Assembly (NCBI GenBank): GCA_000307305.1
Contig: DF158889.1
Location: 1 to 64,000 of the forward strand
Source of the DNA: Enterobacteriaceae bacterium B14
GTDB taxonomy: Bacteria; Pseudomonadota; Gammaproteobacteria; Enterobacterales; Enterobacteriaceae
Reading direction: 5' to 3'
DNA length: 64,000 nucleotides
Of the stretch, positions 31,209 through 40,178 are shown piece by piece. Every line of letters starts with the position of its first letter. Positions within the stretch are counted from its first letter, which is position 1. The position numbers were made by a program, and so were the translations under genes. A model generated the notes under the pieces. The model was given only the letters and a program-made list of their open reading frames with translations. It had not been told where the DNA came from and did no database searches.

Positions 31209-33125
31209 GTGAACGAAACCGATATCAAGCCATTTAATGAGCGCATGGCTGACATAGCTATCCGTGCCGGTAGTGTGCTGGGATTTGCTAGAACCCCACA
31301 GTTTGATGATAACAAACTATTCATCCAAGACCCTGCTACACGTCATTCTAAGATTGTATCAGCAGCATGTATGGACCCCATTTTTGAAGGAGTTAACCCT
31401 GATGCCGTTGGCATGATCGCTTCAGGGTGGGCTTCTGCACTCGCCGAGTACGCCAACAAATACAATTCCATGCCACGCCCAGAGATATTAGCGGCATCTC
31501 ATAAGTCTTTGGAAAACGTGATCCGGTCAATGACCGAATCGGTGCCTGGTTCCAAAACTACCACGCAGAAAATGCTAGAAAGCGTCTCTAAAGACATGGG
31601 GACCAGTGAAGGCATTCTTCGCCAGGCTCAATTTATGGCGATGATTCTACCAGCAGCTCTCGGCGCAGCCACCAGCGACGCATGTACATTTATTCCATGC
31701 GACCGTGACGAAGCATTGGTTTATGAAATCTATAACGTCGCTGCAAGCGATTTTGGTGATTACCAGATTGGTGACCGCCTGAATATGCAATCAGCTGGCG
31801 CGTATTCGCAGTTACGCCGTCCATACATCCTAAAAGAAGACCAACAGCCTGACGGTTCAAAAACCACTTTCAACTTCAAGATTAACGAGCACGAACGCAA
31901 AGATATGCCTATACGCACTAATCGCGTGAATATATTTGTCGATCGTGTCAAATCGAAGAACGATGATGGCGACGGCAATATCATGACGTCGTTTACTGGC
32001 ACCGACGGTAAAGAAATCACAATTACTGGGAAAATTGATTATAAAAAAGGGACCATTTCATTAACGTCCGCAGTTGCGCTTCCAGTTGGTGTTGAGTTAG
32101 CCGTAGAAGTTGAAATCAACATCGAAAGTTCCGCTGAATTAATCCCAACGATCAACCACGCAATGCGCAAATACGTACTGTCGCCATCAGCCTACGTTCT
32201 GGCAGCTGAGCACACCGTTCAGGCGTTACATGACGGATTACGTGAGTTTGGTGTCGATCTTGGTAGCATGCAGTATCGAGCACTACGTGACTTCCTCGCT
32301 CATGAGATAGATATGACCCGTTTACGCACTATGTTGTGGCGTAATAAATGGACTGATACGTTCGATATTTCGTTGCCAGAAACGCAATCATTTGAACAAT
32401 GGGCATATCTATTTAAAGGTAAATTACACCGCGTTTCTAACAACATAGTTAACCGCAATCTTGCCTCTGGAATGGTTGGTGCCTTTGCGGGTGCAGATGC
32501 TGCAAACTTCATCAAGCAACTACCTGCATCTATGTTTACCCCAGCCGACAATTATCGCCAAACCCCGCATGTACAGTTTGCAGGTACGTTATTTGGTGTT
32601 TACAAAATTTTCGAAATACCACAGGCCGTCTGTGATTCATTCAACCAAATGGGTGTCAAATTCGATTCAGAGTCAATGCTGTGCTATGCACGCGGTGACG
32701 GTATAGCACAAGCGGGATTTGTTACAGGTGACGCTGTTCCAGCCATTCCGTTTGTCCATCCTACTAACCCTGCCTTGGTTAACAGAACTACGCTATGGGG
32801 TTCCGCAATCAACGATCTGCATCCACGAAATGGTGCGGATTACTTCTGCTTGTTAACGCTGACATCTGCGAAGGTCGGTTCTATCGATTACCGCACTGGT
32901 AAAAAAATTACTGGTGATGCTTCACCAGCTTCTTTTGCAATATCGGCGAACTTGACCAGTGATGCTACTGATGAACAGAAAGTCGATCTGGTGAAAGATT
33001 CAGAAACAGACACTTCCAGCACTAAATCGTCCAACGATAACTCATCAGAAAACAACAATTCTGGCGGACAAGGCGACGCTAACACTGCAGTTCCTACTGC
33101 CAAAGCCACCAAGCCACAGAAGTAA
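31209..33125 (+). CDS. Major capsid protein (P1 gp23-like)
   Basis: 638 aa. The size, abundance-type Ser/Gly/Asn-rich C-tail (SSDENNNSGG-like, last 60 residues), central segments QFMAMILPAALGAATSDACTFIPCDRDEALVYEIY, and adjacency to the sheath gene all fit the P1 head precursor gp23, which lies between par and gene 22. An inserted region about 240-330 is strand-rich and might be a surface domain. It starts at GTG or ATG-like codon 31209 (GTG) after AAGGAC. No sigma70 promoter is obvious in 31056-31208. Confidence 0.72.
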   Translation: MNETDIKPFNERMADIAIRAGSVLGFARTPQFDDNKLFIQDPATRHSKIVSAACMDPIFEGVNPDAVGMIASGWASALAEYANKYNSMPRPEILAASHKSLENVIRSMTESVPGSKTTTQKMLESVSKDMGTSEGILRQAQFMAMILPAALGAATSDACTFIPCDRDEALVYEIYNVAASDFGDYQIGDRLNMQSAGAYSQLRRPYILKEDQQPDGSKTTFNFKINEHERKDMPIRTNRVNIFVDRVKSKNDDGDGNIMTSFTGTDGKEITITGKIDYKKGTISLTSAVALPVGVELAVEVEINIESSAELIPTINHAMRKYVLSPSAYVLAAEHTVQALHDGLREFGVDLGSMQYRALRDFLAHEIDMTRLRTMLWRNKWTDTFDISLPETQSFEQWAYLFKGKLHRVSNNIVNRNLASGMVGAFAGADAANFIKQLPASMFTPADNYRQTPHVQFAGTLFGVYKIFEIPQAVCDSFNQMGVKFDSESMLCYARGDGIAQAGFVTGDAVPAIPFVHPTNPALVNRTTLWGSAINDLHPRNGADYFCLLTLTSAKVGSIDYRTGKKITGDASPASFAISANLTSDATDEQKVDLVKDSETDTSSTKSSNDNSSENNNSGGQGDANTAVPTAKATKPQK

Positions 33126-33138
33126 TTTCATTAACCAA

Positions 33139-33160
33139 AAGCGCCCTAATTAGGGCGCTT
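33139..33160. terminator. Palindromic hairpin between capsid and sheath
   Basis: AAGCGCCCTAA/TTAGGGCGCTT, perfect 11-bp arms without loop or T run. It may be a partial terminator or RNA-processing/stability element that sets the capsid:sheath ratio. Confidence 0.55.
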
Positions 33161-33176
33161 AGATAGGGCTTAAATA

Positions 33177-34823
33177 ATGTCTACAAGTAGCATTCCATTT
33201 ACTATCTCGCAGGTAGCTGGGGTTGCGATTGGAGCGATTGACGCAGAAAAAACACTGACTATCGGGGATGGTGGAAGTGCCTCAGTATTTAGTGGTGTTG
33301 TCGTCTCTGAAAGAGGCCGTCCATTCACTGCATTGAAAGTAACAAAATCAAACTTTATTAAATTACTAGGCGCACCGATCCACCCATCAAAAGGGAAATC
33401 GTTTGAACCCATTCGCCATGTTGCTGACGCGGTGAAGGGCGGTTTTGGCTACGTTGTCCGGGTGGTACCAGAAGATGCAAGGTTCCCATTAATCACCTTG
33501 TCTAAGCCTACTGCACTTAAATCTAAGTCGGTAAAAAGCGGGGCAGGGGATGTAGAACCTCTAGCAGCTGAAGCACCTGTAAGTAATGTCGTGGTATCAA
33601 ATTCAAGTCAGCCATTTGAAGGCGATGTCACTTTGTCTGATGGGCAATTTTGTTCAATTTATGTTGTTGACGGGGATCCGTCTGCTAACCGTGTGCTAAG
33701 CATTGAAAAAGATGAAGCAGAAGAAGGGCGCTTCATTCTAAAGCTTGCTGAGATCAGCAAAATGGGGGTTTCAACCCTGTTAGACAACATTACCATTTCA
33801 TTTGATCTTGAGTCTGTAGATGACATGGGGCGCCCAGCATACATTGTGACGGCATTAGAAAACCGCTCCCAATATTTACGTGCTGTTTGTAATTCAGATC
33901 TGGCGTTAACCTCTGGGTTCACCTCCCTCTCTAAGCAAGCTTTTGTCGGCGGTACCAATGGTGATTTAAATAACATATCCATTGAACAGTATCGAAAAGC
34001 GACCACGGTCCTTCGTAACGCCTTCGTTGATATAACAGCTGTTCTTGGGCTGGGTTGCTATGAACCATCAATCATTGCTGAGTTAGCTGACATTGCGTTG
34101 GATCGCCGTATTGATGCATTTTTTGATATAGCCCCGACGCTAAATTATGCCGAAGCGCTGACTGTCGCAGATGAGTTGCCATTACACGAAAATCCTAATT
34201 CTTGCGTCTACCACTTCCCATTTAGTTCACGTGATAGTTACAGCCAATCAACGGTAGTGTACGGGCTATCTGGGGCTGCTTTCGTTGCTAAAGCAAAGGG
34301 CGTGGCTAAAGTCCCTGATGTAGGAGGGTGGCACTACTCACCAGCAGGACAAGAAAGAGGGGTGATTAGCCGCATTGGGTTGGCTCCATTGCCAGGTGTT
34401 GGCGAACCGGATTACGAAATGATGTACGCCAAGCGCATTAACAAAATTGAAAACGCCGGCGATGGCGTATTGATGATTGATGATGCGTTGACAACCTATC
34501 GACGAGATAACTATCTCCGATTCCAGCACATCCCCTCCACGATGAACGCTATTTCACGCGATTTTTACATCCTAGGCAGGGCGCTTAAACATCAACCTGA
34601 CGGAATCACCATAGGGGCATTAGAGCGTGAATTGCCGCGCCTTCTTGACCGATATATCGGCTCCGGCGCTTTAGTTAAACCACGCGATCCTGATGTAGAT
34701 GGCGAATCACCGTACATCATCACGGTAGAGCAGTCGGATAAAGATTTATGGACCGTTTCTTGGTCTTGCTGCGTTACAGGTTCTGCTCGTCGCATCGTTG
34801 GGATGCCAGCACTAATTCGTTAA
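33177..34823 (+). CDS. Contractile tail sheath protein (P1 gp22-like)
   Basis: 548 aa. N-terminal GVVVSERGRPFTALKV---NF-KLLG is typical of sheath proteins that start with a 'rGp' loop; C-terminal YLRFQHIPSTMNAISRDFYILGRAL and the final domain fit. An Ala/Ser/Lys-rich 33500-33600 stretch is probably a surface loop. It is next to the capsid gene, as 22-23 in P1. Contraction drives the spike through the envelope. Confidence 0.82.
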   Translation: MSTSSIPFTISQVAGVAIGAIDAEKTLTIGDGGSASVFSGVVVSERGRPFTALKVTKSNFIKLLGAPIHPSKGKSFEPIRHVADAVKGGFGYVVRVVPEDARFPLITLSKPTALKSKSVKSGAGDVEPLAAEAPVSNVVVSNSSQPFEGDVTLSDGQFCSIYVVDGDPSANRVLSIEKDEAEEGRFILKLAEISKMGVSTLLDNITISFDLESVDDMGRPAYIVTALENRSQYLRAVCNSDLALTSGFTSLSKQAFVGGTNGDLNNISIEQYRKATTVLRNAFVDITAVLGLGCYEPSIIAELADIALDRRIDAFFDIAPTLNYAEALTVADELPLHENPNSCVYHFPFSSRDSYSQSTVVYGLSGAAFVAKAKGVAKVPDVGGWHYSPAGQERGVISRIGLAPLPGVGEPDYEMMYAKRINKIENAGDGVLMIDDALTTYRRDNYLRFQHIPSTMNAISRDFYILGRALKHQPDGITIGALERELPRLLDRYIGSGALVKPRDPDVDGESPYIITVEQSDKDLWTVSWSCCVTGSARRIVGMPALIR

Positions 34824-34835
34824 TTCGGAGATGAA

Positions 34836-34991
34836 ATGACTAAATTCTTTGAAAGCGGACATCACCTTACCAATCCATTGGAAGGCATGTCCATGATTTT
34901 AGAAAGTAAAAAAACACCCCAGATGACAAGGAAAAGGAAAAGGAAAAGGAAAAGGAAAAGGAAAGGAAAAGGAAAAGGAAAAGGACGATAA
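34836..34991 (+). CDS. N-terminal fragment of a structural protein broken by frame changes
   Basis: The frame starts at ATG 34836 with MTKFFESGHHLTNPLEGMSM and runs through an A7 tract (34908-34914). One extra A there, or a -1 shift, leads into the frame of Asp-Asp-(Lys-Glu)n. A second single-base change within the GGAAAA repeats (unit GGAAA near 34960) is needed to reach the frame of the gene annotated from 35095. The intact product would be about 290 aa. Confidence 0.5.
   Translation: MTKFFESGHHLTNPLEGMSMILESKKTPQMTRKRKRKRKRKRKGKGKGKGR
34929..34986 (+). repeat. GGAAAA hexamer array coding (Lys-Glu)n
   Basis: About nine to ten GGAAAA units with one unit a base short (GGAAA at 34960-34964), so the reading frame changes in the middle. 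The array codes a KEKE linker in the right frame. Such arrays are prone to slippage. Confidence 0.75.
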
Positions 34992-35094
34992 ATCCAAAAA
35001 TCCAGAAAAGGATGATGAGAAAGGTAAAAAGCAGCCGAAATCTGAACCCGATCCTGATCCTGAAGACAAAGAGAAAAAGAAAGGTGATGACGAG

Positions 35095-35709
35095 ATGACC
35101 GAATCAATGGTGCTTGAACGCGCTCATTCACTCATCCTAGAAAAAGCGACAGCTAAGGCTCAGGAAGATATCAGAGGCCAAGCGGCTAGTGCTGTCCTTG
35201 GATGGATTGATGATGGTGACGCTACATTTGATGCATTCGATTCATATGCATTAGATCTCGCCGATATCGATGTGGATTCCGAAGATGAACCGACTGATGA
35301 GCAAAACGATGCTTATAACACAGCCCTAGCTATCATGGCGGATGCTGCCGTTTCGTTCGGTGCTGATGAGTCCAATGTCGCAGCAATGATTAATGATGAA
35401 GATGACGATGCGGCCAGCGATGTGATGGATCAACTGTCAGAGATTGATCCTGATGAAGAAGACGAACTCATTACCGCATTTAGTTTTGGTGATAGTAGCG
35501 ACAGTTTAATGATGGAAGCGGTTAAGCGTGTCGTAAGAGCAGGGAAGGTTAAGTTGATTAAAAAACGACCTCGCCCACGTCGATTAAATGCCGCACAAAA
35601 GGCCAGTTTAAGAAAGGCCCGGAAAAAAGCGAATACCGCATCAGCAAAAATAGCCCGACGAAAGTCCATGAAAATCCGTAAAAAGCGGATCCCGACTAAA
35701 CGCACATAA
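35095..35709 (+). CDS. Acidic/basic virion protein, C-terminal part of the broken gene
   Basis: 204 aa from ATG 35095; the frame is open back to about 34927, continuing the (Lys-Glu)n and charged linker. Residues 1-135 are acidic (DIDVDSEDEPTDEQND, NDEDDDAASD). The last 65 are very basic (RPRPRRLNAAQKASLRKARKKA, RRKSMKIRKKR). Such an acidic-basic layout suits a head-internal or scaffold-like protein. It lies between sheath and tail genes. No family recognised. Confidence 0.65.
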   Translation: MTESMVLERAHSLILEKATAKAQEDIRGQAASAVLGWIDDGDATFDAFDSYALDLADIDVDSEDEPTDEQNDAYNTALAIMADAAVSFGADESNVAAMINDEDDDAASDVMDQLSEIDPDEEDELITAFSFGDSSDSLMMEAVKRVVRAGKVKLIKKRPRPRRLNAAQKASLRKARKKANTASAKIARRKSMKIRKKRIPTKRT

Positions 35710-35734
35710 TTCGGTAGGTCCAATAACTCGGTAG

Positions 35735-35760
35735 GACCACCAGCGATGCTGGTGGTCTTT
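35735..35760 (+). terminator. Terminator after the acidic/basic protein gene
   Basis: GACCACCAGC (35735-35744) / GCTGGTGGTC (35748-35757) followed by TTT. A direct repeat TCGGTAGG(T/A)CC lies just before (35711-35721 and 35728-35738). Confidence 0.7.
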
Positions 35761-35775
35761 AATAACAGGTGATTT

Positions 35776-36351
35776 ATGCATTTTGGTGCAATTTTCCCAG
35801 ATGGCGTTAGCCAATACCTCAAGGTTTACATCACATCAGGGGAGGATATGGTCGTCGGTTATATCGGGGACGGGGCCGGTGCTGAGATAAGTTCTACATG
35901 GACGAGCCCATTTGAGAATGACTCTCTAGGCTCTGTTGCTGGGGTGGAGACGGTGAGTAATATCGCTCAATCGGCAACGAATATGACCTCAATAAGTCGA
36001 TTTAACTCACTACTAGTTTGGCAGGGCGCGACACCTCCAACGTTCAATCTACCAATCTATTTCATGGCAACACAGAATGCAGAAATAGAGGTCAACGGTG
36101 CAATCATGACATTGCTAGCAATGGTTTCACCTGAATTGGACGATTTCACGCCCGGCGGTCGTAGACCACAAGCTTTGGTGCTTGATATCGGGAGGCGTCA
36201 CAAAATAACTGACGTAGTTATTCAAAACGTTAGTTATGAAACTGATGCACCACGTACATCTAATGGAATGTATACACATAACAATGTAACCCTACAAGTA
36301 TCGGGGATGGCTGTACAAAACCGGTCTGAAATCCCAACTTTATTTAGCTAA
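35776..36351 (+). CDS. Putative tail structural protein
   Basis: 191 aa, strand-rich, few charged residues, no recognised domain. AGGTG precedes the ATG. Position between the sheath and tube-like genes suggests a tail terminator, tube-related or tail-completion role. P1 has gene 21 (tail/baseplate) near 22-23. Confidence 0.6.
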   Translation: MHFGAIFPDGVSQYLKVYITSGEDMVVGYIGDGAGAEISSTWTSPFENDSLGSVAGVETVSNIAQSATNMTSISRFNSLLVWQGATPPTFNLPIYFMATQNAEIEVNGAIMTLLAMVSPELDDFTPGGRRPQALVLDIGRRHKITDVVIQNVSYETDAPRTSNGMYTHNNVTLQVSGMAVQNRSEIPTLFS

Positions 36352-36366
36352 TTAGGAGTTTTAATC

Positions 36367-36870
36367 ATGGGCAATAATGGCCATTTTAACGCAAAAGGGA
36401 ACCTCGGTTTCTTAAAGCAACGTTTTGAACAAAACCGCTCACAAGGCGAAAAGTTAAGCGGGGCAGAGTTCTGGTTAACCATTCAGGAATATCCCAATAT
36501 TTCTGCATTAGTTCGTACTACTCAGCATCCCGAGATGGCACGTGAAGCGCTTGAAGACTTCGGCCCAGGGGGGTTGAAATTTGTACAGCACGGTACATTA
36601 AAGAATTCCGGTGAAATCACTATTCAATGCGTCGAAACCATCACTGGCGAAGTCGCAAAAATGATCAAGAAGGCGGTCGTCAATAAAGAATATGTGACGA
36701 TTACCTTACAATCAACGCCTGAGTCATCAAACGGAAATTCTCCAGCATCCCTAAAAACGAACTTTCTGCATTGCCTTATTGCCTGCGAGCAAATCGATTT
36801 CGCATCAGAAGACGTCACTTCATTTGTTCGTCCTTCCCTGAGAATTACCTACAACTGGATTGATTACTAA
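36367..36870 (+). CDS. Putative tail tube-related protein
   Basis: 167 aa. Pattern ETITGEVAKMIKKAVVNKEYVTITLQSTPES followed by a C-terminal strand VRPSLRITYNW recalls the single-domain fold of tail tube proteins, where a helix precedes long strands. AGGAG ribosome site. Either this or the product of 37465 may be the main tube protein. Confidence 0.55.
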   Translation: MGNNGHFNAKGNLGFLKQRFEQNRSQGEKLSGAEFWLTIQEYPNISALVRTTQHPEMAREALEDFGPGGLKFVQHGTLKNSGEITIQCVETITGEVAKMIKKAVVNKEYVTITLQSTPESSNGNSPASLKTNFLHCLIACEQIDFASEDVTSFVRPSLRITYNWIDY

Positions 36871-36871
36871 T

Positions 36872-37465
36872 ATGACGCCACGACAGCTTCTAAATGACGT
36901 TTTAAAGCGATTTGCGGTGCTATTGCATGATGACCCATTAGCACTTGATGAATTACTGGTGACGGCGCTTACAGCATATCAGGACAGAGCTGGATTAGTG
37001 GCTAATATTCGCATCAATAAAGAGGATTGCGGAGACAAATGTAGCCGCATTCTCTTTCCTAGTAACTATTTAAGCTTAATTAGTGTTACGGATAAAACAG
37101 GCGATCTTGTCTATACCTACACAGATGAAACCGCAGTAGATCTAGACCTTATGGGTAATGAAGTTTGGCCTCTAACAATGTCATATCTCATTAATCTCAG
37201 GAACATAGACCTAGAAAACGGCTCCATCCCTGAGCCTATTATTGGGATGCTAAAAGATTATTTGGAAATACTCATCTCAATACCAAATACGGCCCGTATT
37301 CGCCGCGTCACAATTGCAGGGAAAATGGATACATCAAGTCTTCCTGAAGAACTCTCGTTAAACGAACGAAAATCCGATTTAGAAATACAAATGGCTGAGC
37401 GGAGATCCATTCTCCCCATGCTCACCATTTACTCATCTCAACTAAAGCCGCAGAGAAAGGAATAA
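36872..37465 (+). CDS. Tail-region protein of unknown function
   Basis: 197 aa from the ATG at 36872, one base after the previous stop; a TTG start at 36860 is less likely. Helical N- and C-termini with a strand-rich middle. Its stop overlaps the next ATG by one base. Possibly a tail terminator or neck protein by position; not recognised. Confidence 0.6.
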   Translation: MTPRQLLNDVLKRFAVLLHDDPLALDELLVTALTAYQDRAGLVANIRINKEDCGDKCSRILFPSNYLSLISVTDKTGDLVYTYTDETAVDLDLMGNEVWPLTMSYLINLRNIDLENGSIPEPIIGMLKDYLEILISIPNTARIRRVTIAGKMDTSSLPEELSLNERKSDLEIQMAERRSILPMLTIYSSQLKPQRKE

Positions 37466-38190
37466 TGGGTTTTTTTGATGGTTTTAAAAGTGGGATCACT
37501 AGCGGACTCAACCTCTCTAGCGTAAATCTCCCTTCTTTTATTAGCGGCGTTCTTGATCGCAATCAGGGAATAACAACAGATCCTTATGCTGGTGGGGTAG
37601 GGCAAACAGCTGAGTTATCGCGTTCTAAAAATATCCTTGAACGGCTCATGCGCATTAGATTTGCACAGGGCTGGCAATGGACAGTTGAAGTGGATGGAAT
37701 GCAAGACTTCGAGTTTTACATCAAAGATATCACTTACGGCGGGAACAGTATTGAAAGTGAAGTTCGCATCATTGGCGGTGGAGAAATAAATAAACCCACA
37801 CATAGAACAACAGAAAGCGTAACTATGGTTGTTCGTGATAATGAAACAGGCACAGTGGCCAAGTGGTTCGATGCACGAAAAAATAAAGTTATCAATGCTG
37901 ATGGCACAATCAATCTACCACCAAGTTATCTCCTGAATATCAGGATTTACCGGCTTAATTCTGATGGACAGAAAGAACTCGATAGAGAGTGCAAAGTCAT
38001 CCCGTTAGAACGCGGAGAAACGACGCGGTCCAGAGATAATGTCGGTGAATTTTTCACCTACCCGCTATCTTTTCGTAGCTATTCCTCGTTTGGTAGTTCA
38101 GTTATTCCGTCAATATCCAGCATCCCTGATGCTGGGACAAAAAATAATAGCGGTGTAACTGGTACCAGCGGCATTAATGGAGATTACTAA
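37465..38190 (+). CDS. Tail tube (gp19-like) or tube-initiator protein
   Basis: 241 aa. The middle (FEFYIKDITYGGNSI, GEINKPTHRTTESVTMVVRDN, WFDARKNKV, YLLNIRIYRL) matches the gp19/tube fold used by T4-like tubes and tube-initiators. N- and C-terminal Ser/Gly/Asn-rich tails flank it. Located right before the chaperone gene, as tube genes commonly are. Confidence 0.68.
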   Translation: MGFFDGFKSGITSGLNLSSVNLPSFISGVLDRNQGITTDPYAGGVGQTAELSRSKNILERLMRIRFAQGWQWTVEVDGMQDFEFYIKDITYGGNSIESEVRIIGGGEINKPTHRTTESVTMVVRDNETGTVAKWFDARKNKVINADGTINLPPSYLLNIRIYRLNSDGQKELDRECKVIPLERGETTRSRDNVGEFFTYPLSFRSYSSFGSSVIPSISSIPDAGTKNNSGVTGTSGINGDY

Positions 38191-38192
38191 AC

Positions 38193-39002
38193 ATGCATAT
38201 TCCTAAATTTCCATTGCCATCGCGACCTGAGATAGAAATACAGTTCAGAATGCCTACCGTGGCAGATGCAATGGCGTTTTGTGACATCAGCGATACATAT
38301 GAAGAAAGAACAACAACAAGTTATCTAAACCAAATGCAGGAAGGTGAGATCAACGATAGTCAACTATGGACAGCCCAAGACCGCAGAACTGCACTCTGGT
38401 GGATATTTTCATCGTCTCGAATTGATTGTGTTGTGACATACAGTTACAAGTGTGCATTTTGCGGAGAAGAGCATTACTACGATCTAGATTTAAGGGAACT
38501 TGACCAATACGCAACGCTATTGGATAGAGAGCCCTATATTGAAGGCGTTGAAATACCCGTTAATGGCGAAATATATGAATGGCGATTTGTCCCATTAAAT
38601 GGCATTGCTATGGAAAACTTAGAGATAATGCGGGCTCTTCTTCCAGAAGATCGCAACTCAAAGGAATATAAAGACGCTGCTGCAAATGTACGTCTATGGG
38701 AGTACATCTACCAAACAGAACTCTTTCACGATATTGACCCCGATTTTCAAGCGAAAGCAAACCGTCGCTATGACCTCATTAAAAGCATGTCTATAGACAC
38801 CGAATTTAAGCAACTAATTGCTCGAATCAAGACGGCTAGGGATTTATTAGTTCACGGACTAGAAATAGAGTTCGATCAAGGCGTACCAAGATTGGTTTCC
38901 CCGCCACACTACTGCACCAAGGCAGATAAGGAGGAAGCAGACCGACCATCAACTCGACTGTTGATCCCCTTTCGGAATCACGAATTCTTTCCCGATTTAT
39001 GA
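38193..39002 (+). CDS. Tail assembly chaperone/gp26-like protein
   Basis: 269 aa. The N-terminus RPEIEIQFRMPTVADAMAF fits the T4 gp26-like baseplate/chaperone group. A zinc-type CAFCGEEHYYDLDL lies at about 87-100. It sits between tube and tape-measure-like genes, where tail chaperones lie. Downstream in the +1 frame, overlapping its end, is an open frame that would extend the protein (38965-39138), as with the frameshifted chaperones of other phages. Confidence 0.65.
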   Translation: MHIPKFPLPSRPEIEIQFRMPTVADAMAFCDISDTYEERTTTSYLNQMQEGEINDSQLWTAQDRRTALWWIFSSSRIDCVVTYSYKCAFCGEEHYYDLDLRELDQYATLLDREPYIEGVEIPVNGEIYEWRFVPLNGIAMENLEIMRALLPEDRNSKEYKDAAANVRLWEYIYQTELFHDIDPDFQAKANRRYDLIKSMSIDTEFKQLIARIKTARDLLVHGLEIEFDQGVPRLVSPPHYCTKADKEEADRPSTRLLIPFRNHEFFPDL

Positions 39003-39138
39003 TCTAGCCAGTTGGCAAATTATCGTGAACAACCTAACTCTATACGGCGGACAGCCGATTGATGCGATCGATAAACTGGAAGAGTGGCGAGCAATGAAAC
39101 TAAATGAAGCCGTCCAATTAAAATATAAACCTCAATGA
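38965..39138 (+). CDS. +1-frame extension of the tail chaperone (frameshift product)
   Basis: The frame is open from 38965 and codes DLASWQIIVNNLTLYGG from 39001 on, then a helical end EWRAMKLNEAVQLKYK, stop at 39136-39138. It has no good start (only GTG 39025). It is best explained as an extension reached by a +1 shift near CCCCTTT (38966-38972), making a longer minor form of the chaperone. The start given is the point where the frame opens. Confidence 0.5.
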   Translation, partial: SPFGITNSFPIYDLASWQIIVNNLTLYGGQPIDAIDKLEEWRAMKLNEAVQLKYKPQ

Positions 39139-39150
39139 TAGGTGATTGTG

Positions 39151-40068
39151 GTGTCTGAAAAAAACACACAAGAAATAACGAGCAAGGCTGTAGAAACGCC
39201 TCTAACTGACAGGCTGAAAAGCAGCGCGATCACTTCTCTCGATGCCATCAAGATTATTGATACAATCGAAGCAGCGAGTCAGGAAGAACTCGCAGCACTA
39301 GCCAAGATCACTGCTGGCATTAGCGCTCTTTCAGACAAAAATATTAATGGGGGCAGCGCACAATCACAACCCAACGCTCCCACAAACAAGAATGCCGATG
39401 GGGACAGTGACGCAGACCTTGTTATTGATAGAAAACCACGATCTCGCATTGTTTCCTCGAAAGATAATAAACAGCATAACGAACGCCCCCCTTCAACTAA
39501 CGCTAAAAACAAAAGTGTAGAACCAAAACCTCAACAAAAAACATCTGACAGAACGAACGAAAAAGATAGCCAAAATGAAGACAATGAGCACAAAAAGCGC
39601 AAGCGCTATCGCATAGATCGTGATGCAAACGGAAATTCTCTTGATAGAAAAGATGAAAATTCTAATCCCGTTCGTGCTCGCAATGAAAAAGGGCAATTTT
39701 CATCAGCGGATAAATCGGCAGAAAACAGAGCCAAAGCCGACAGAAAACAGGAAGACCAAAAACGATTTGGGTTATTTGACAAAATTGGCGATCTCATTAG
39801 TAACGCTAGCGGCAAAGGTGGGGAAACTAATGCCACAGATGTCGCTGGTGTTGCGGCTGGTGGCTCATTCTGGAAAGCAGCTAAAGAAATTACAGACTTA
39901 ACAAAAACAGTCGCAGACTCGGCACAGCAAACATATGCCGGAATTAGGGGTGAACAAGGGGACAAGAAAAAGAATAAATCTAACAACCTCCTATCAAAAG
40001 CAAGGGGGTTATTTGGACTCGATCCAAAAACAAAAAAACAGCATCAAACACTGGCATTACATCCGTAA
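39151..40068 (+). CDS. N-terminal segment of a Sit-like tail protein
   Basis: About 305 aa, GTG start at 39151 with AGGTGA ahead; GTG codons at 39142 and 39148 are alternatives. Highly charged, low complexity, disordered. The frame ends at 40068, but after the A7 tract at 40032-40038 the -1 frame continues as KKTASNTGITSVKKIT and joins the long frame annotated from 40179. The two parts are probably one protein of about 1450 aa. P1 sit codes a virion transglycosylase of about 1140 aa. Confidence 0.6.
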   Translation: MSEKNTQEITSKAVETPLTDRLKSSAITSLDAIKIIDTIEAASQEELAALAKITAGISALSDKNINGGSAQSQPNAPTNKNADGDSDADLVIDRKPRSRIVSSKDNKQHNERPPSTNAKNKSVEPKPQQKTSDRTNEKDSQNEDNEHKKRKRYRIDRDANGNSLDRKDENSNPVRARNEKGQFSSADKSAENRAKADRKQEDQKRFGLFDKIGDLISNASGKGGETNATDVAGVAAGGSFWKAAKEITDLTKTVADSAQQTYAGIRGEQGDKKKNKSNNLLSKARGLFGLDPKTKKQHQTLALHP

Positions 40069-40178
40069 AAAAAATAACACCAAAGCCCCCTGTTATAGGG
40101 AGAGTTAACAACCAAGCGGTAAGCACAACAGACACGATAGAAGCCGCCAATAAAAATCAGGACAACAAGAAAGGCGGG

